A stretch of 64,000 bases of DNA from the NCBI GenBank assembly GCA_037953745.1, contig JBAKBP010007966.1:31126-95125 (forward strand). Reading direction: 5' to 3'. The stretch is from Lithodes maja. Its lineage: Eukaryota; Arthropoda; Malacostraca; Decapoda; Lithodidae. The notes below the pieces were generated by a model, which was not told the DNA's origin, ran no database searches, and saw only the letters and a program-made list of their open reading frames with translations. Every line of letters begins with the position of its first letter. The first letter of the stretch is position 1. Made by a program: the position numbers and the translations under genes. Below are positions 22,651 to 33,354 of the stretch, piece after piece.

Positions 22651-24472
22651 TGTGACGCATGTCGAGTATGAGCATGCTGTACAGAACGCCCAGTCAGGCC
22701 CCACTCTCGCTAGGATCGTCAGGGCAGGAACTTTGGCTGTAGTCTGTGTAGAGTTTCCTAACTCAGTTTATGTGAACCGTTGTACTATAAGTATTATCAT
22801 TATGTATTTTGTTTTCTTCTAAGTCAACGAGTTCTATTTTATATCATTAGATATAAGTATTGTGTGTGGGATTTATATATATATAATGATGCGAAGAGAG
22901 AGAGAGTTATGTAACACCGACCAGTGAGCGCGCCACGAGGGGTAGGCCTAATTCCCCCCTCCCTCCCCCCTCATCCAGAGCGTGGGAATCCTTTGTCGAT
23001 CCCAGATTGAGAGAGCGAATGTGACGTCATGATTGCCGTTATGCTCGCTACGGGGCCGAGTATAAAAAGGGAGGTCTCGCCATTTTTAGATCAGAACTCA
23101 TCAGGCAAAGCGACCTCTCATATCCCTTGCAACTATCCATATTCTTCCGACTGATGTGAACTTTCTCTACTCTCTGAACAGCCTATCTTCCTCGCTTCTC
23201 GTCCCTGTGTAACCTCCATGACCCCTTTGGTGCAGACTTAGTCAGCCAAAGTATTATCGCTTGAGTTCTCACGAGATAAGTGCCTGTTAGATAGCCTATT
23301 TTTGGAAGGGTTAACTAGAATAGGATTGATTGATGTTTGTTGCACTCGTATATGTATTTCCCTGTGTACTATTATTCATGTTCCTGTTTTCTGCTGGTTT
23401 AGGTAATGCTAGACTGGGATAGGGTTCCTCGAGTTGTGATTTCCTATGAGTGCTAGGTTGGTTGAACCAGCACAATTGCAACGGAGACGTGGGAAGCCTA
23501 GGGGGTCTTTTTGATTGTGTACCGTGGGAGTTTAGCACTGTGTTGCGAGTGAGGGCTTTTGCCTGTGCCACCCAACACTGTGCTATCTCATTTGCTTGAC
23601 TTTGAGAGGATCGCCAGGAGAGAACCAGATACTAGTGATCTGGATCTCTCAAGAGAGCATCCCGTCAATTACCGTAATTTGGCCGCACAGTCTTAAGGAC
23701 CTCGCTAGGCTACGAGCCGCTTGCTCAGCCATTGTCTCTTAACCTTAGATATCCCAGCTAGACTTTGCTCGACCAGCAGATACAGCATAGTATTGAAGCT
23801 TCTCCTTATGTATATTATTGTTTAAGCACTATTGATTTCATGTGTGGCACGCTTAGCTACTTCAGAGATTAGTGGCCCACGAGCACAATCTTAGTAGGCT
23901 ATTGCCAGTGCATTGTCGGAGTACTTCTTCTTAATGTTTGCCATATCCTATTGCTTATTCTTATAATTCTTCTTATGTCAATTTAAAGCCTTTAATTACC
24001 AGTGAGTTATTCATTAAATTGCTGTTCAAAATCCGATACTTACTTCTTATGAGTATTCGAGAAGCATCTAACTTATCAGAAGATTCCTTGCTTGATGCTC
24101 GAGGACTATTGTTTAACGTAACGTAATAGTGCCGATCCGAAGTAGAGGGAGGAGGACTTCTTAAGTTCTTAGTTCAAGGGTGGATTACTTCGGCTTCGGC
24201 CAACACTATTCTTTAGTGTTGTAGTACTTTCTTCTTGGTTTGATTGTTGACCAGACTAGATAACTCCCGTCTTGCTATTAGTCTGTTGTGTGAAACGCTA
24301 GTACCGAGTTCTTGTATACCCCGTTATAGCAGATAGAACTCTGGAGGGTAGTGGCGTTTTTGTTCGGCTGGCAGTACTCTGGGGTTGGGATCGTGTGTTT
24401 TCCGTTGTGGCAGCGAGCCATACTCGAGTCCTGTGTAAGAGCCCTAGTGTACCCGAGTGCCCGGTCGTAACA
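22651..24472 (+). repeat. 3' LTR of the family-A element
   Basis: Same 1,822-bp length and ends as the 5' LTR, with no difference seen on comparison. Confidence 0.93.
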
Positions 24473-24476
24473 GCTG

Positions 24477-25780
24477 TAGCGAGTGCCTCCTCCAGAGTTG
24501 AAAGAGTGACAGGGCCAATATCAAGGGACGTTCGAGCCAAAATGCCTGGACACACAGAGTTTGAAGCAATTTAAGTCAAAGGAGGAGGGAAAGACTGATT
24601 CTGGGAGAGTTTCAGAGCTCAGCTGTTGAATAGAAGAAAGACAGAGTAACATTTCACTCTTGGGGTGGAGAGTTGCACAGAGTAGGGGTGGGATTGTGTT
24701 GCAAGATGGGTACCACGTACCCTACGTAGAGATGGTATACACTGGGAGATCTCTGAGGAACACTGATTTTATTGTAGTAGTGATAGAATAGCGAGAGAGA
24801 TGCAACATTTCGGCGAAGAGAGAGAGATTGCAGAGAGTTGGTGAGTGGACGGGAATTAATGATACAAAAGGCCTTCCTTTCTACTTTATCTAGGAGTGCG
24901 GTGTGAGAGGATCCTCCCCACACACATGAACAAAACTCAATACAAGGACGCACTGTGCCCCTGTACAGAGCAAGAAGCTTGTGCAGGGGTAAAGAACCCC
25001 TTGAGGCGGTTGAGAACACCCAGCTTCTGGGAGGCTGCCTTAGCAAGACTGGTAATATGGTCCTTCCAAGTGAGAGCAGAAGACAAAAAGACACCAAGAA
25101 TATTGAGAGAAAATGAAGAATTGATATTTGTATTGTTGAAGAATAAGGGATAGTCCTCTGGGAGTTCCGGATGGGTAGATAGATGGAGAAAGTGGGTTTT
25201 GGAAGCATTAAAGTCAACAAGGATTTCTCTGCCCCAATTGGAAATAGTTGTTAGATCAGAAGATAAGTGTACTTTGTATGGCTTCATTATGTTTGTTTTT
25301 GAGGGATTGCTGGCTTGGGCGTTCTGGAAAACTAATTGAGTAGTGTAAGGTAGAGTCGTCTGCGTATGAATGGATGGGACTGGATGTACAGTTGAGAAGA
25401 TTATTTATGAAAATTAGAAAGAGAATAGGAGATAGGACAGAGCCCTGAGGAACACCGGAGTTGATAGGATGAGGAAGTGAGCGATGGCCGTCCATAACCG
25501 CAGCTATGGAACGGCCGGAAAGGAAATTAGAGACAAAGGCACAGATGGAGGGATAGGAACTGAAGGAGGATAGTTTAGAAATTAAGGATTTGTGCCAGAC
25601 TCTATCGAAGGTCTTCGATATGTCTAGTGCAATAGAAGAGGTCTCACCGAAGTCCCAAAAGGAGGATCACCAAGAGTTATATAGTAAGATATGAAAGAAG
25701 ATCACCAGTAGGGCGACCTTTAGGGAAGCCATACTGGCGATCTGAGAGCAGATTATGAGAAGAGAAATCAGGTATATACA
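24477..25780 (-). pseudogene. Jockey-like LINE reverse transcriptase, multiply frameshifted
   Basis: Reading right to left on the minus strand: SDRQYGFPKGRPTGD (near 25745), LDISKTFDRVW (near 25610), SGVPQGSVLSPILFLIFINN (near 25450), the catalytic SYADDSTLHY (near 25360), a thumb-like LNILGVFLSSALTWKDHI (near 25090), and VRPCIEFCSCVWGGSS (near 24925). These sit in at least three frames. The 3' end was split by the family-A insertion at 24473 and continues for about 30 bp at 16262-16289. Defective and older than that insertion. Confidence 0.8.
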
Positions 25781-26814
25781 TATTTTTATATAATATAATA
25801 TTTTCAGTATGCTATGGTGTCCCAGGCCAAGTTGCGCGGACTGTCCCCTGAAGAAGTGTTGATACAAGTTAAACACGGCCTGGAGAACACACCATCAGGA
25901 CCGAGGACATTATAAAGGTAACTGTCAACACACTTTATAACATTCACGTAAACAATAAACTATTATGTGTGGTTTTATACACTATATTTGTATCCCTGCA
26001 TCATTGTATCCCACTTGTTTCGTCCTATTGCCTTGGCAATATTAATTAATACGATTTGTTCCATTAGTTTGGCGATTACTAGGAGTTTCGCTCCATTCAG
26101 TCATTGATTTATTTCCTGGTGAGCAATTGCGAGCTTGTAATTTAGGAATGTCCAGTTCTACCAATAAAACAATGTATGTAGCCTACACATTTCGCTTGGA
26201 AGGGGGGCTTGGAGGGCTATATACTGTATATTTGTTTTTGTTTAGCTTGAAGGACGTTTTCGGAAACTTTTGATTTTGTATTTTCGTTTCAGCTTCAATT
26301 GGGGGATAACTTATTTTTCTACCGAAAAATTTACAAATTTATCTCAAAGGGGGATCTTGGGGATGTTTGTGTAAATGTTCAGTCTCCGTTTAATTAAGTT
26401 CCTGTGTACTTGCGAGACCATTTCCATTATATATGATTGTATAACTTTGTCATAAATTTGTTCTGTATAAAATATTGGTCAGTATAAGAATTAACTCACT
26501 TGCTTACAGCTTAGCTCATGTATTCATATTATTGCTATCTGAAGCTTGAGTATGTATCATCTCGAGTTAAGATATCCTTAGTTTGTGTATATATAAAACA
26601 TTGTCTTGTACTACTTTGTATAACTCGTATTGTGTTTGTACTGAGCATGTATAATTGAACTACTGATTTCTCCGTTTGGCGAATCTACACAATTTGTTTT
26701 ATCTAGCATAACAATTATTATTATTATTACTATTATTATTTATATAAGAATAAATAATAATAATTTGTTGTTCTGTACCCAAAAAATCCCTGAACCACAG
26801 AACTACGTCTGGGG
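25781..26814. other. AT-rich non-coding stretch
   Basis: I see no exon or transposon gene. There is an ATT/ATA microsatellite near 26718-26765. A TTCCTGGTGAGCAATTGCGAG string near 26113 weakly recalls the MITE terminus at 13594 but is too diverged to call. Confidence 0.5.
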
Positions 26815-27030
26815 AAACTTAAAACAGTCATTGGTGGCAAGTCTAATAAACTCGCCACGTGTATGATCGTATAGCCCTCTATGAGACTATCACCTGGTTC
26901 TTCAAAGAGAACCAAGGTTGTTTTCTTATTGCACGTCCAAGCGTAGTACAGTTATAGCGCGTGGGAGGCTGGTATGCCTACTGACCTGGGTTCAAAACTC
27001 CAACAGGCCGATATTTTCGGGGGAACAAAA
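26815..27030 (+). mobile_element. tRNA-related SINE-like repeat, copy 2
   Basis: The block with GTGGCAAGTCTAATAAACTC and ACTATCACCTGGTTCTTC is followed by CGTAGTACAGTTATAGCGCG and GACCTGGGTTCAAAACTCC (a degraded B box). Same order as the copies at 15140 and 28190. Confidence 0.65.
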
Positions 27031-27347
27031 ATTCGCTTCTCACCCGGCAGTGAGTTACACTGGTGGTAGCGGTGGGATGTAATGGATGGGGAGGGTGTGA
27101 TCTCAGGTATGTTGGCGATGTTGAATGGAGAGTTTTAATCGTGGGGTTGGAATTAAGGGGAGGATGGAATAGGGTAAACATTTTGATAATTAGGTTTGTT
27201 GAGTCTGGATGGGGATAGGTGCGAACGGTCTGAGGGTTGAGGTTGTAATTGCTTTGCACAGGGGGCTTTTGTGGTGGGGCTTTGTGAGGGTGTCGTGAGC
27301 ATTACGGTTGAGTCAGTTTGTGTACTATGATCTGTGTGGGTACTCTT

Positions 27348-27404
27348 ATTATTATTATTATTATTATTATTTGTAGTAGTAGTAGTAGTAGTATTAGTGT
27401 GGAG
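27348..27404. repeat. ATT and TAG microsatellite
   Basis: (ATT)n passes into (TAG)n directly before a LINE fragment. TAG repeats resume after that fragment (28090-28115), so the LINE landed in the microsatellite. Confidence 0.8.
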
Positions 27405-28093
27405 TTACTCGTAGAGACAGATTGAGGAATGAAGAGATACGTAGGAGAGTGGGGCAGCAGGAACATTTGTCAGCCAGAGTGGACAGAAGGGTGCTGAGCT
27501 GGTATGGTCATGTTGAACGAATGGGAGATGAAAGGCTTACAAAGAGAATATGTGAGTCAGGTACAAGGGGAGATAGAAGGGCAGGAAGACCCCCATTGAG
27601 ATGGAGAGACTGTGTAAGAAAGGCTTTGGATGATAGAGGAATGACTATAGATCAGGCAGGGGAAGTGGTGGTGGACAGGAGTGAATGGAGAATGCTTGTG
27701 AATAGTTGAGTGAACACGTGGTCATTTGGAGTAAGGGGTCGGGCGCAAGTTCGACTAGATAATAGTCCATCAGGCGCCTGGCCCGGGGGGACGATTAATA
27801 TGAAGGGTGTGCCTGGAAGTGTGGTGGGAGGGCTTGTAGCTTTGGCTCCGCTGCATGTCTGCCTGCCGAGATCGGAACCTCTCCGGGTGGTCAGGGGCCG
27901 GGGGAGTGCTGGAGCGACCTTGGTAACCCTGGTCTCTGGGTCTTCTCCTGGGTGACTTGGATGTGTGTGAGTTTGTGTTTATTTTTTGTTTTATGTTGTT
28001 TTTGTGTTTTCCCTGTTCTTGCTCTGTCTTGAGTCGGCTACCCCCAAAATGGGGATTGGGCCTGAGCATATAGCATATATAGATAGATAGTAT
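27405..28093 (+). pseudogene. 3' end of a LINE (same family as 46680-50060)
   Basis: Encodes the C-terminus of the ORF (EEIRRRVGQQEHLSARVDRR, LSWYGHVERMGDERLTK) with its stop at 27707-27709, then the 3' UTR (GGTAGCC or its complement, CCCCAAAATGGGGATTGGGC) and a TAGATAGATAG tail. It is almost the same as the 3' end of the minus-strand copy at 46680-47385. The 5' part is missing, a typical truncated insertion. Confidence 0.9.
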
Positions 28094-28189
28094 TAGTAGT
28101 AGTAATAGTAGTAGTATGTTGCCCTTGAAGCCAGTTGCCCGAAAATATCCCCTCCACTGCATTACGCAGAGTTAGCTTCTGAGGGAGTG

Positions 28190-28395
28190 GAAAATAGTTC
28201 ATGGTGGCAAGTCTAATAAACCCACTATGTGTATGTATCATCGCATGACTATCACTTGGTCCTCCATCTCAAAAGAGAACTAAGGTTACTCCACTACTGT
28301 ATGCCCGTGTGTGGTGTAGTCGGTAGTGGGCTGGGGTGGTATGCCTACAGACCTGGTTCGATCCCTGGATGAGTCCAGGACATGTTCATGATAAC
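28190..28395 (+). mobile_element. tRNA-related SINE-like repeat, copy 3
   Basis: GTGGCAAGTCTAATAAACCC and ACTATCACTTGG, then GTGTAGTCGGTAGTGGGCTG and GACCTGGTTCGATCCCTGG (a good B box) at about 28310-28375. Third copy of the family. Confidence 0.68.
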
Positions 28396-28739
28396 AAATT
28401 GGATTGGTGGTACGTAGTCCCGCCACCAGAGGGCAGCAGCATCTGGTATTCACTGTTGGGAGACGACCATTCTCGCACACCCTTCATCACTTGGCATAAC
28501 AAGACGTAGTAGTAGTATTTATATATACTTCAATGATGCACTATCATTGTGTTATAGATAAACCTTCATTGAATTAACTATTACAATATGGATCATATGA
28601 TTTACATAATACTAGTTACAATGTCTGCAATCACGCCAGTAAATGTAGCTTTCAACCATATTAGTATAATTTACTAGGTTACTTATTATAATCTGTACAA
28701 TTATTGATATAACACTCTCTTTTGCGTATGTGTGTGCAG

Positions 28740-28949
28740 CTTTTGGAGAATGAAGGGTCTAGCATCGCAGTGGTATGCCTAGGTGGAGTCCAGTACTACA
28801 CCGGTCAGAAGTTTGACATGGAAGCCATCACGACGGCGGGAAAGAAGGCTGGCTGTGTGGTAGGATGGGACCTCGCACACGCTATAGGCAATGTTAATAT
28901 CCAACTACAAAATTGGAATGTTGACTTCGCTTGCTGGTGTACTTATAAA
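28740..28949 (+). CDS. KYNU: Kynureninase, internal exon with the PLP lysine
   Basis: Kynureninase cleaves kynurenine or 3-hydroxykynurenine to (hydroxy)anthranilate plus alanine, using PLP, in tryptophan catabolism. This 210-bp phase-0 exon (70 codons) follows TGTGTGTGCAG and ends before GTAAGT. It encodes SSIAVVCLGGVQYYTGQ, then VGWDLAHAIGN with the Asp and His that contact PLP (human Asp250, His253), and ends DFACWCTYK, where the final Lys matches human Lys276, the Schiff-base lysine. The next exon begins YLN, as expected. Exons for roughly the first 200 residues are not found upstream in the window. Confidence 0.96.
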
Positions 28950-29246
28950 GTAAGTCTCAACTGGGCCATCGGACAACTTAATCAGTGGACCAGTTCAACT
29001 ATACTCAAACCATTATAATATGAGCGACCCGCAGTCCTCCATTCTTGGCGACCCTTCGATCCTTTCGCACGGTCTTCTGTAAACACATTAGCAGCTGATA
29101 TTGGACAGTTTGGTTGATAAGCGTGTATGACCTCTTTCACCTCCCATATTCATTCTCATTCTCTCTTCTTCCCACATTCAATATACTTCTATTAATTAAT
29201 CATTAGATACAGTGAAGACACCGAAGTGATTATATAATTATGTATA

Positions 29247-29249
<3 letters not shown>

Positions 29250-29310
<61 letters not shown>
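29250..29310. repeat. (TA)n microsatellite
   Basis: Nearly pure TA repeat of about 60 bp in the loop of the inverted repeat. Confidence 0.95.
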
Positions 29311-29311
<1 letters not shown>

Positions 29312-29753
29312 TACTAGGGCAATGAGAAGAAATACGTTGTGGAACATCATGATTTATTCTAATTTTCGGCGACGTCACGCAGCCATCCTCAGGAAAGGGT
29401 TACCAACACAGATCCTAAAAATTGAGTATAACTGTATATATTGCTAAAACAGGATCACTAAAATGTAATGCATTGTTGAACACGTGGCAATTTGCCTATC
29501 TAAAAAACAATTAAACAACATAATTTTGGCCAACTAGGCAAGGTTTAAATATAAAATAAATCTACGGCTAGACACCATCAAATTCAAAATTGCTAAATCT
29601 CTATGCAACAAAAGAAATCAAAACGCATAAGATATCAAATTTATATCATAATTTCTTTTTCAATTCAAATATTATTCTGAACTGTAAAGGCTAAAATCTA
29701 TTAAACAAAATTTAATGATGTTCCACAACGTATTTCTTCTCATTGCCCTACTA
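29311..29753. mobile_element. Nested unit with ~42-bp inverted termini
   Basis: 29311-29352 (TTACTAGGGCAATGAGAAGA...) and 29712-29753 are inverted copies. The interior is AT-rich with no long frame. A GACGTCACGCAGCCATCCTC stretch near 29370 resembles ends of retroelement fragments, but I cannot assign a class. Confidence 0.65.
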
Positions 29754-30103
29754 ATTTGGAAGTTGCGGTGTCCAAGATCACCTGCTGAGGTTCTCATAAC
29801 TATATATATATATATAATTTATGAGGTCCTTCCTAATTTGAACAAAATCACTTCGGTGTCCTTCACTTTATCTAATGATTAATTAATAGAAGTATATTGA
29901 ATGAGGGAAGAAGAGAGAATGAGAATGAATGTGAGAGGTGAAAGAGGTTATACACGCTTATCAACCAAACTGTCCAATATCAGCTGCTAATGTGTTTACA
30001 GAAGACCGGGCGAAAGGATCGCAGGGTCGCCAAGAATGGAGGACTGCGGGTCACTCATATAATGGTTTGAGTATAGTTGCTCTGGACCACTGTCAATTTA
30101 ACC

Positions 30104-31008
30104 AGTATCATTTTCCTACACCTTTTGCACTTCTTCAATGAGTTCTCCAAGTTAACAATTATAAGTTTCCAGGATGTTAACGAAACTCACAGAGCTAATT
30201 ACTGGCCTAAAGGCTTCACATGTAAACTATGATGATGATTGCATTCATCGACCCCACCCTCGCTTTCCCTATAATTATCCCATCATTAAGCTATGTGTAT
30301 TATGTAGCACTCTTATGTCCCTGAGCACGTATGGAACGCTGTCTCACAATGTACTGATTATGGTCATGTCTGTTTCTGTAAGTGTGTCTGTCTGTGGTTC
30401 CAGATAAAATCACGTAGAGGAACAGAACTTATGTGGGCAACTGTACACAGTATTTGGAACAGACGATTGTGATTAAGCTAATTATGACATCCAAATCGAT
30501 TATTTATATATGGATATATACAAAAAGTCTTAAAACTGTTATCAAGTTCCGAAAGTCTGAATCGGGTTGAGTTTAGACCCAGTGGAAGAGCAGGGTTGAG
30601 TTGGCTTGATATTAGACACCCTTTTATGGCATTTGGGTGTGAAATACCACACCATTTCCAGTCTATCGGAGATAGTGATGGTAAAGGAAAATGCGGTATA
30701 AGTGTACATTGTTTTAGTGGCAAGCAAAAGAGAATCTGGTTGACAGAGATATTCATGGCATGTAAGATATTTCTTTTCTTTTTGTATAGATCAGGCACTC
30801 AAGGGCCTGATTTTTCATGTCATTCACTTCATATATATTTCAACCCAAAATAAGCAATACAATTTGAAGACATGTTTGCCAGTATGCATGTCAGTCCCGT
30901 CCCCCCCCCCCCCCACTCCCTACCACCACCCCAGAGACCCTCTTTTATCTTGCACTTAATCTACTCATTCAACTTCAAATGTGCATTTTTTAGAACAGTA
31001 TTTGACAC
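30104..31008. other. KYNU intron, nothing clear
   Basis: No exon or element boundary that I can support. A C run of about 14 lies at 30901-30914. Confidence 0.5.
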
Positions 31009-31246
31009 TTAACCCTTTCACGCACATATGACGCAGAGGTTGCCAGATTAGCAACAAGAAATAGAGTTCTCTCACTCTTATAATTACCTCTCCAATTTTT
31101 TTTTCTTTTTCCCCACAGCTAACTCAAAGACAACTGCAGTGGTTGAAGTAACTAAACTAAAGGCTTCTAAATACCCCTGATGGTAACAAAGGCTTTAAAG
31201 TATCTCCAATAGGCTCAAAATCGCGTCATATGTCGGAGAGGGTTAA
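31009..31246. mobile_element. TTAA-flanked MITE (piggyBac type), copy a
   Basis: TTAA at 31009-31012 and 31243-31246 flank a 230-bp unit that starts CCCTTTCACGCACATATGAC and ends GCGTCATATGTCGGAGAGGG, so the ends are inverted repeats starting with CCC. TTAA target sites and CCC ends are the piggyBac signature. No coding capacity. Confidence 0.85.
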
Positions 31247-31444
31247 GCACAATCAGTAATTTTCAGAGATACAATTATTTTGTACAGTAATTTACGTATC
31301 GTATAAATACGATAGAATATGACTCTTTTGTGATCTCTTATGTCTATGTGACGTCACGATCTCTCCTACAGCACGACGTAGGATGAGTAGATCGTATATT
31401 ATAAGATTGTAAATAAGTTAAGTTATAAAAGGCCTAATATGCTA

Positions 31445-32075
31445 TTAACCCGGGAGCTGCGGGAAGACTCTTAAGAGTTCCCCCGGCGGACTGCGGGAAG
31501 ACTCTCCTGAGTAAGTAAAACTAAAAATCAACTTTTGACATCGAAAAAAAAAAAAAAATATTTTTATTTTTTTATTTTTTTATTTTTGTTTGGCCCCTGG
31601 GCCATGCAAAATCTCAGTCCTCTACCTCCCCTCCTTCCCCACTTTCCTCCTATCCCTCAGTTATCACCTATTTTCCCTATTATTCCCTTATTCTGAGGTA
31701 TATTTTCGTGCTAACATTAGCGAGTTGCAAGCAGGGTGTTGTCATCACTGATAGCAATCGAGTGCAAGAGAGAGAGAGAGAATATCGATCGACTGTGTCG
31801 CAGTGGCCTTGGGGAAAATTGGCGGGAAGGTAGCTTGCCTCACCCATACATTATACAACTCGCGGGCTATATCTCCGATTTTGACCATCCAAACGCTGTT
31901 TTCACTCGTTTTATTGTTGTTTCAGGTTAATACCTTTATAATCAACCCATAATAGGCGCATATGGATAATTATTAATGCTATTAATGGTACAATGAATAA
32001 TTTAGTGACGAAAAACCTCAAATACGTCAGCACAGGGGGAGGTTTTCATTTACCCCCGTGCGCACTTCAGAGGTT
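31445..32075 (+). mobile_element. piggyBac-end repeat (shares the 5' terminus of the element at 59443)
   Basis: TTAA then CCCGGGAGCTGCGGGAAGAC, nearly the same as 59439-59480. A degraded relative begins near 46167. The 31449 and 46167 copies also share interior blocks (TTATCACCTATTTT; ATAGGCGCATATG). A plausible right end is the TTAA at about 32072, but the two ends are not clearly inverted, so that limit is tentative. Confidence 0.6.
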
Positions 32076-33090
32076 AAGCAATATTGCCATGGTCTTATGT
32101 AGTATATATGAATTTATCGTATATATTAATATAATTTATCGTATAGAGCAACCTAAATGCGGTACGATAATTTGGGCTCCTGGCGGTTTGCCAAGGCAGC
32201 AAGGTGTGCTTTTGAGGTACGCCAGAGCCTTCACGAACACCAACCAGTTAACATCCAATTTTCCGCCCTCAGTTGATCGTGCTTTTGTGCCTGTAATCAC
32301 AATACACATACAGCAATACACTCAGCTACACCATCACGACGCTCTCATCGACATCATGACTGACTGATAGATAAGCATACATTATAATAATCATGTCCAT
32401 TCCCATGTAATCATTTATTCTTTCTTTAACTTGACTCGTGTCTTGGGACCGAAGTCTCGTTCCCCATTGTCCACCGCCATATTGGATAAAACGTTCTCCC
32501 TTGCCTCATTGCCACGTGGAACTATTGGTGAGTTAATTCCTGGCTAATATTAACCCTTATAACCTTACCCTATATATACATTTGTTATGTGAGACCTTTG
32601 GATATAAATTAGCTTGTTTCAGATTGAATTCAATTTAGATATAGAGTAGTTTTCATTTAGATTGATTTTATTTGATTCATTATAGCTTAGTAATATTTAA
32701 CTTCCATTGATAGTTTACCACATTACGTTTAACATTATCAGTTATTCTCAGATATACAGGTCATTTGCACAGTATGAATAACACTTAGGTAAAACGAATC
32801 AATCTCAGACATAAATATCTGGGCGTCAAACGCTTTAGTATCAGCAACTTCTCTTTACTGTATTTCCCTATTTTTCTTCATTTCCTGAAATCCTAATTGC
32901 CTACTCTAATTATTACTTGAAATTCAACACTATTCATATTCTCATTTCACGCAATTATTGAAGATACTTATGTGACTCAATGGCAGAGAGAAGACAGTTG
33001 CATGACGAGTTAATTATTATAGAACTTCAATAGAAGTATTGTGAGCATCATTAGTTAACCTCAGACATACTGTATATTTATTGTGCGCAG
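32076..33090. other. KYNU intron, AT-rich
   Basis: No supported feature. The 3' end gives the splice acceptor TTGTGCGCAG at 33081-33090. Confidence 0.5.
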
Positions 33091-33297
33091 TACTTGAACA
33101 GCGGCCCTGGATGCATAGGTGGTGCCTTTGTGAACCCTGAGTCAAAGCGAGGGCCTCAACTGCTAGGCTGGTGGAGCAACAAGGAGGCCACTAGGTTCCA
33201 GATGAGGCAGGAGTGTGACCAGGCCCCAGGCGTCGACAGCTTCAGAGTCTGCAACCCATCACCCATTTTGGTCACTTTAGTGCTGGCCAGTTTGGAG
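33091..33297 (+). CDS. KYNU: Kynureninase, internal exon (substrate-pocket region)
   Basis: 207 bp, 69 codons, phase 0, after GCGCAG and before GTCAGT. It starts YLNSGPGC and ends LVLASLE. The Trp of GWW aligns with human Trp305, and the Asn of VCNPSP with human Asn333, which helps set 3-hydroxykynurenine preference. Odd points: human GWFGH reads GWWSN here, so His308 is Asn. The usually glycine-rich loop reads GPGCIGG, and VDGFR-type sequence reads VDSFR. These changes, with the frameshift in the next exon, suggest weakened constraint. Confidence 0.95.
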
Positions 33298-33354
33298 GTC
33301 AGTCATACACACACAGTCAATAATTCAACATAAGGTATACAGCGATGGCAAGGT

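Larger units (their letters stand above)
16290..24476 (+). mobile_element. Complete family-A LTR retrotransposon with 4-bp target duplication
   Basis: GCTG at 16290-16293 and again at 24473-24476 flank an element with two 1,822-bp LTRs (16294-18115 and 22651-24472). Recognisable features between them are at a constant offset of 6,357 bp, and every stretch I compared was identical. It has a primer-binding site, a single long reading frame and a polypurine tract. It is inserted in a minus-strand LINE. Equal LTRs and a clean duplication indicate a recent insertion. Confidence 0.95.
28975..30103. repeat. Large inverted repeat in the KYNU intron (257-bp arms)
   Basis: 28975-29231 and 29847-30103 are reverse complements with only scattered mismatches (for example CAGCTGATATTGGACAGTTT in one, its complement in the other). 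The left arm starts ~25 bp after the splice donor at 28950. The ~615-bp loop contains a TA repeat and a second inverted repeat. No coding frame is supported inside. Confidence 0.9.

Noticed and set aside
29938..30407. Two short + frames in the KYNU intron
   Set aside because: The first is the complement of one arm of the inverted repeat. The second has no recognisable domain.
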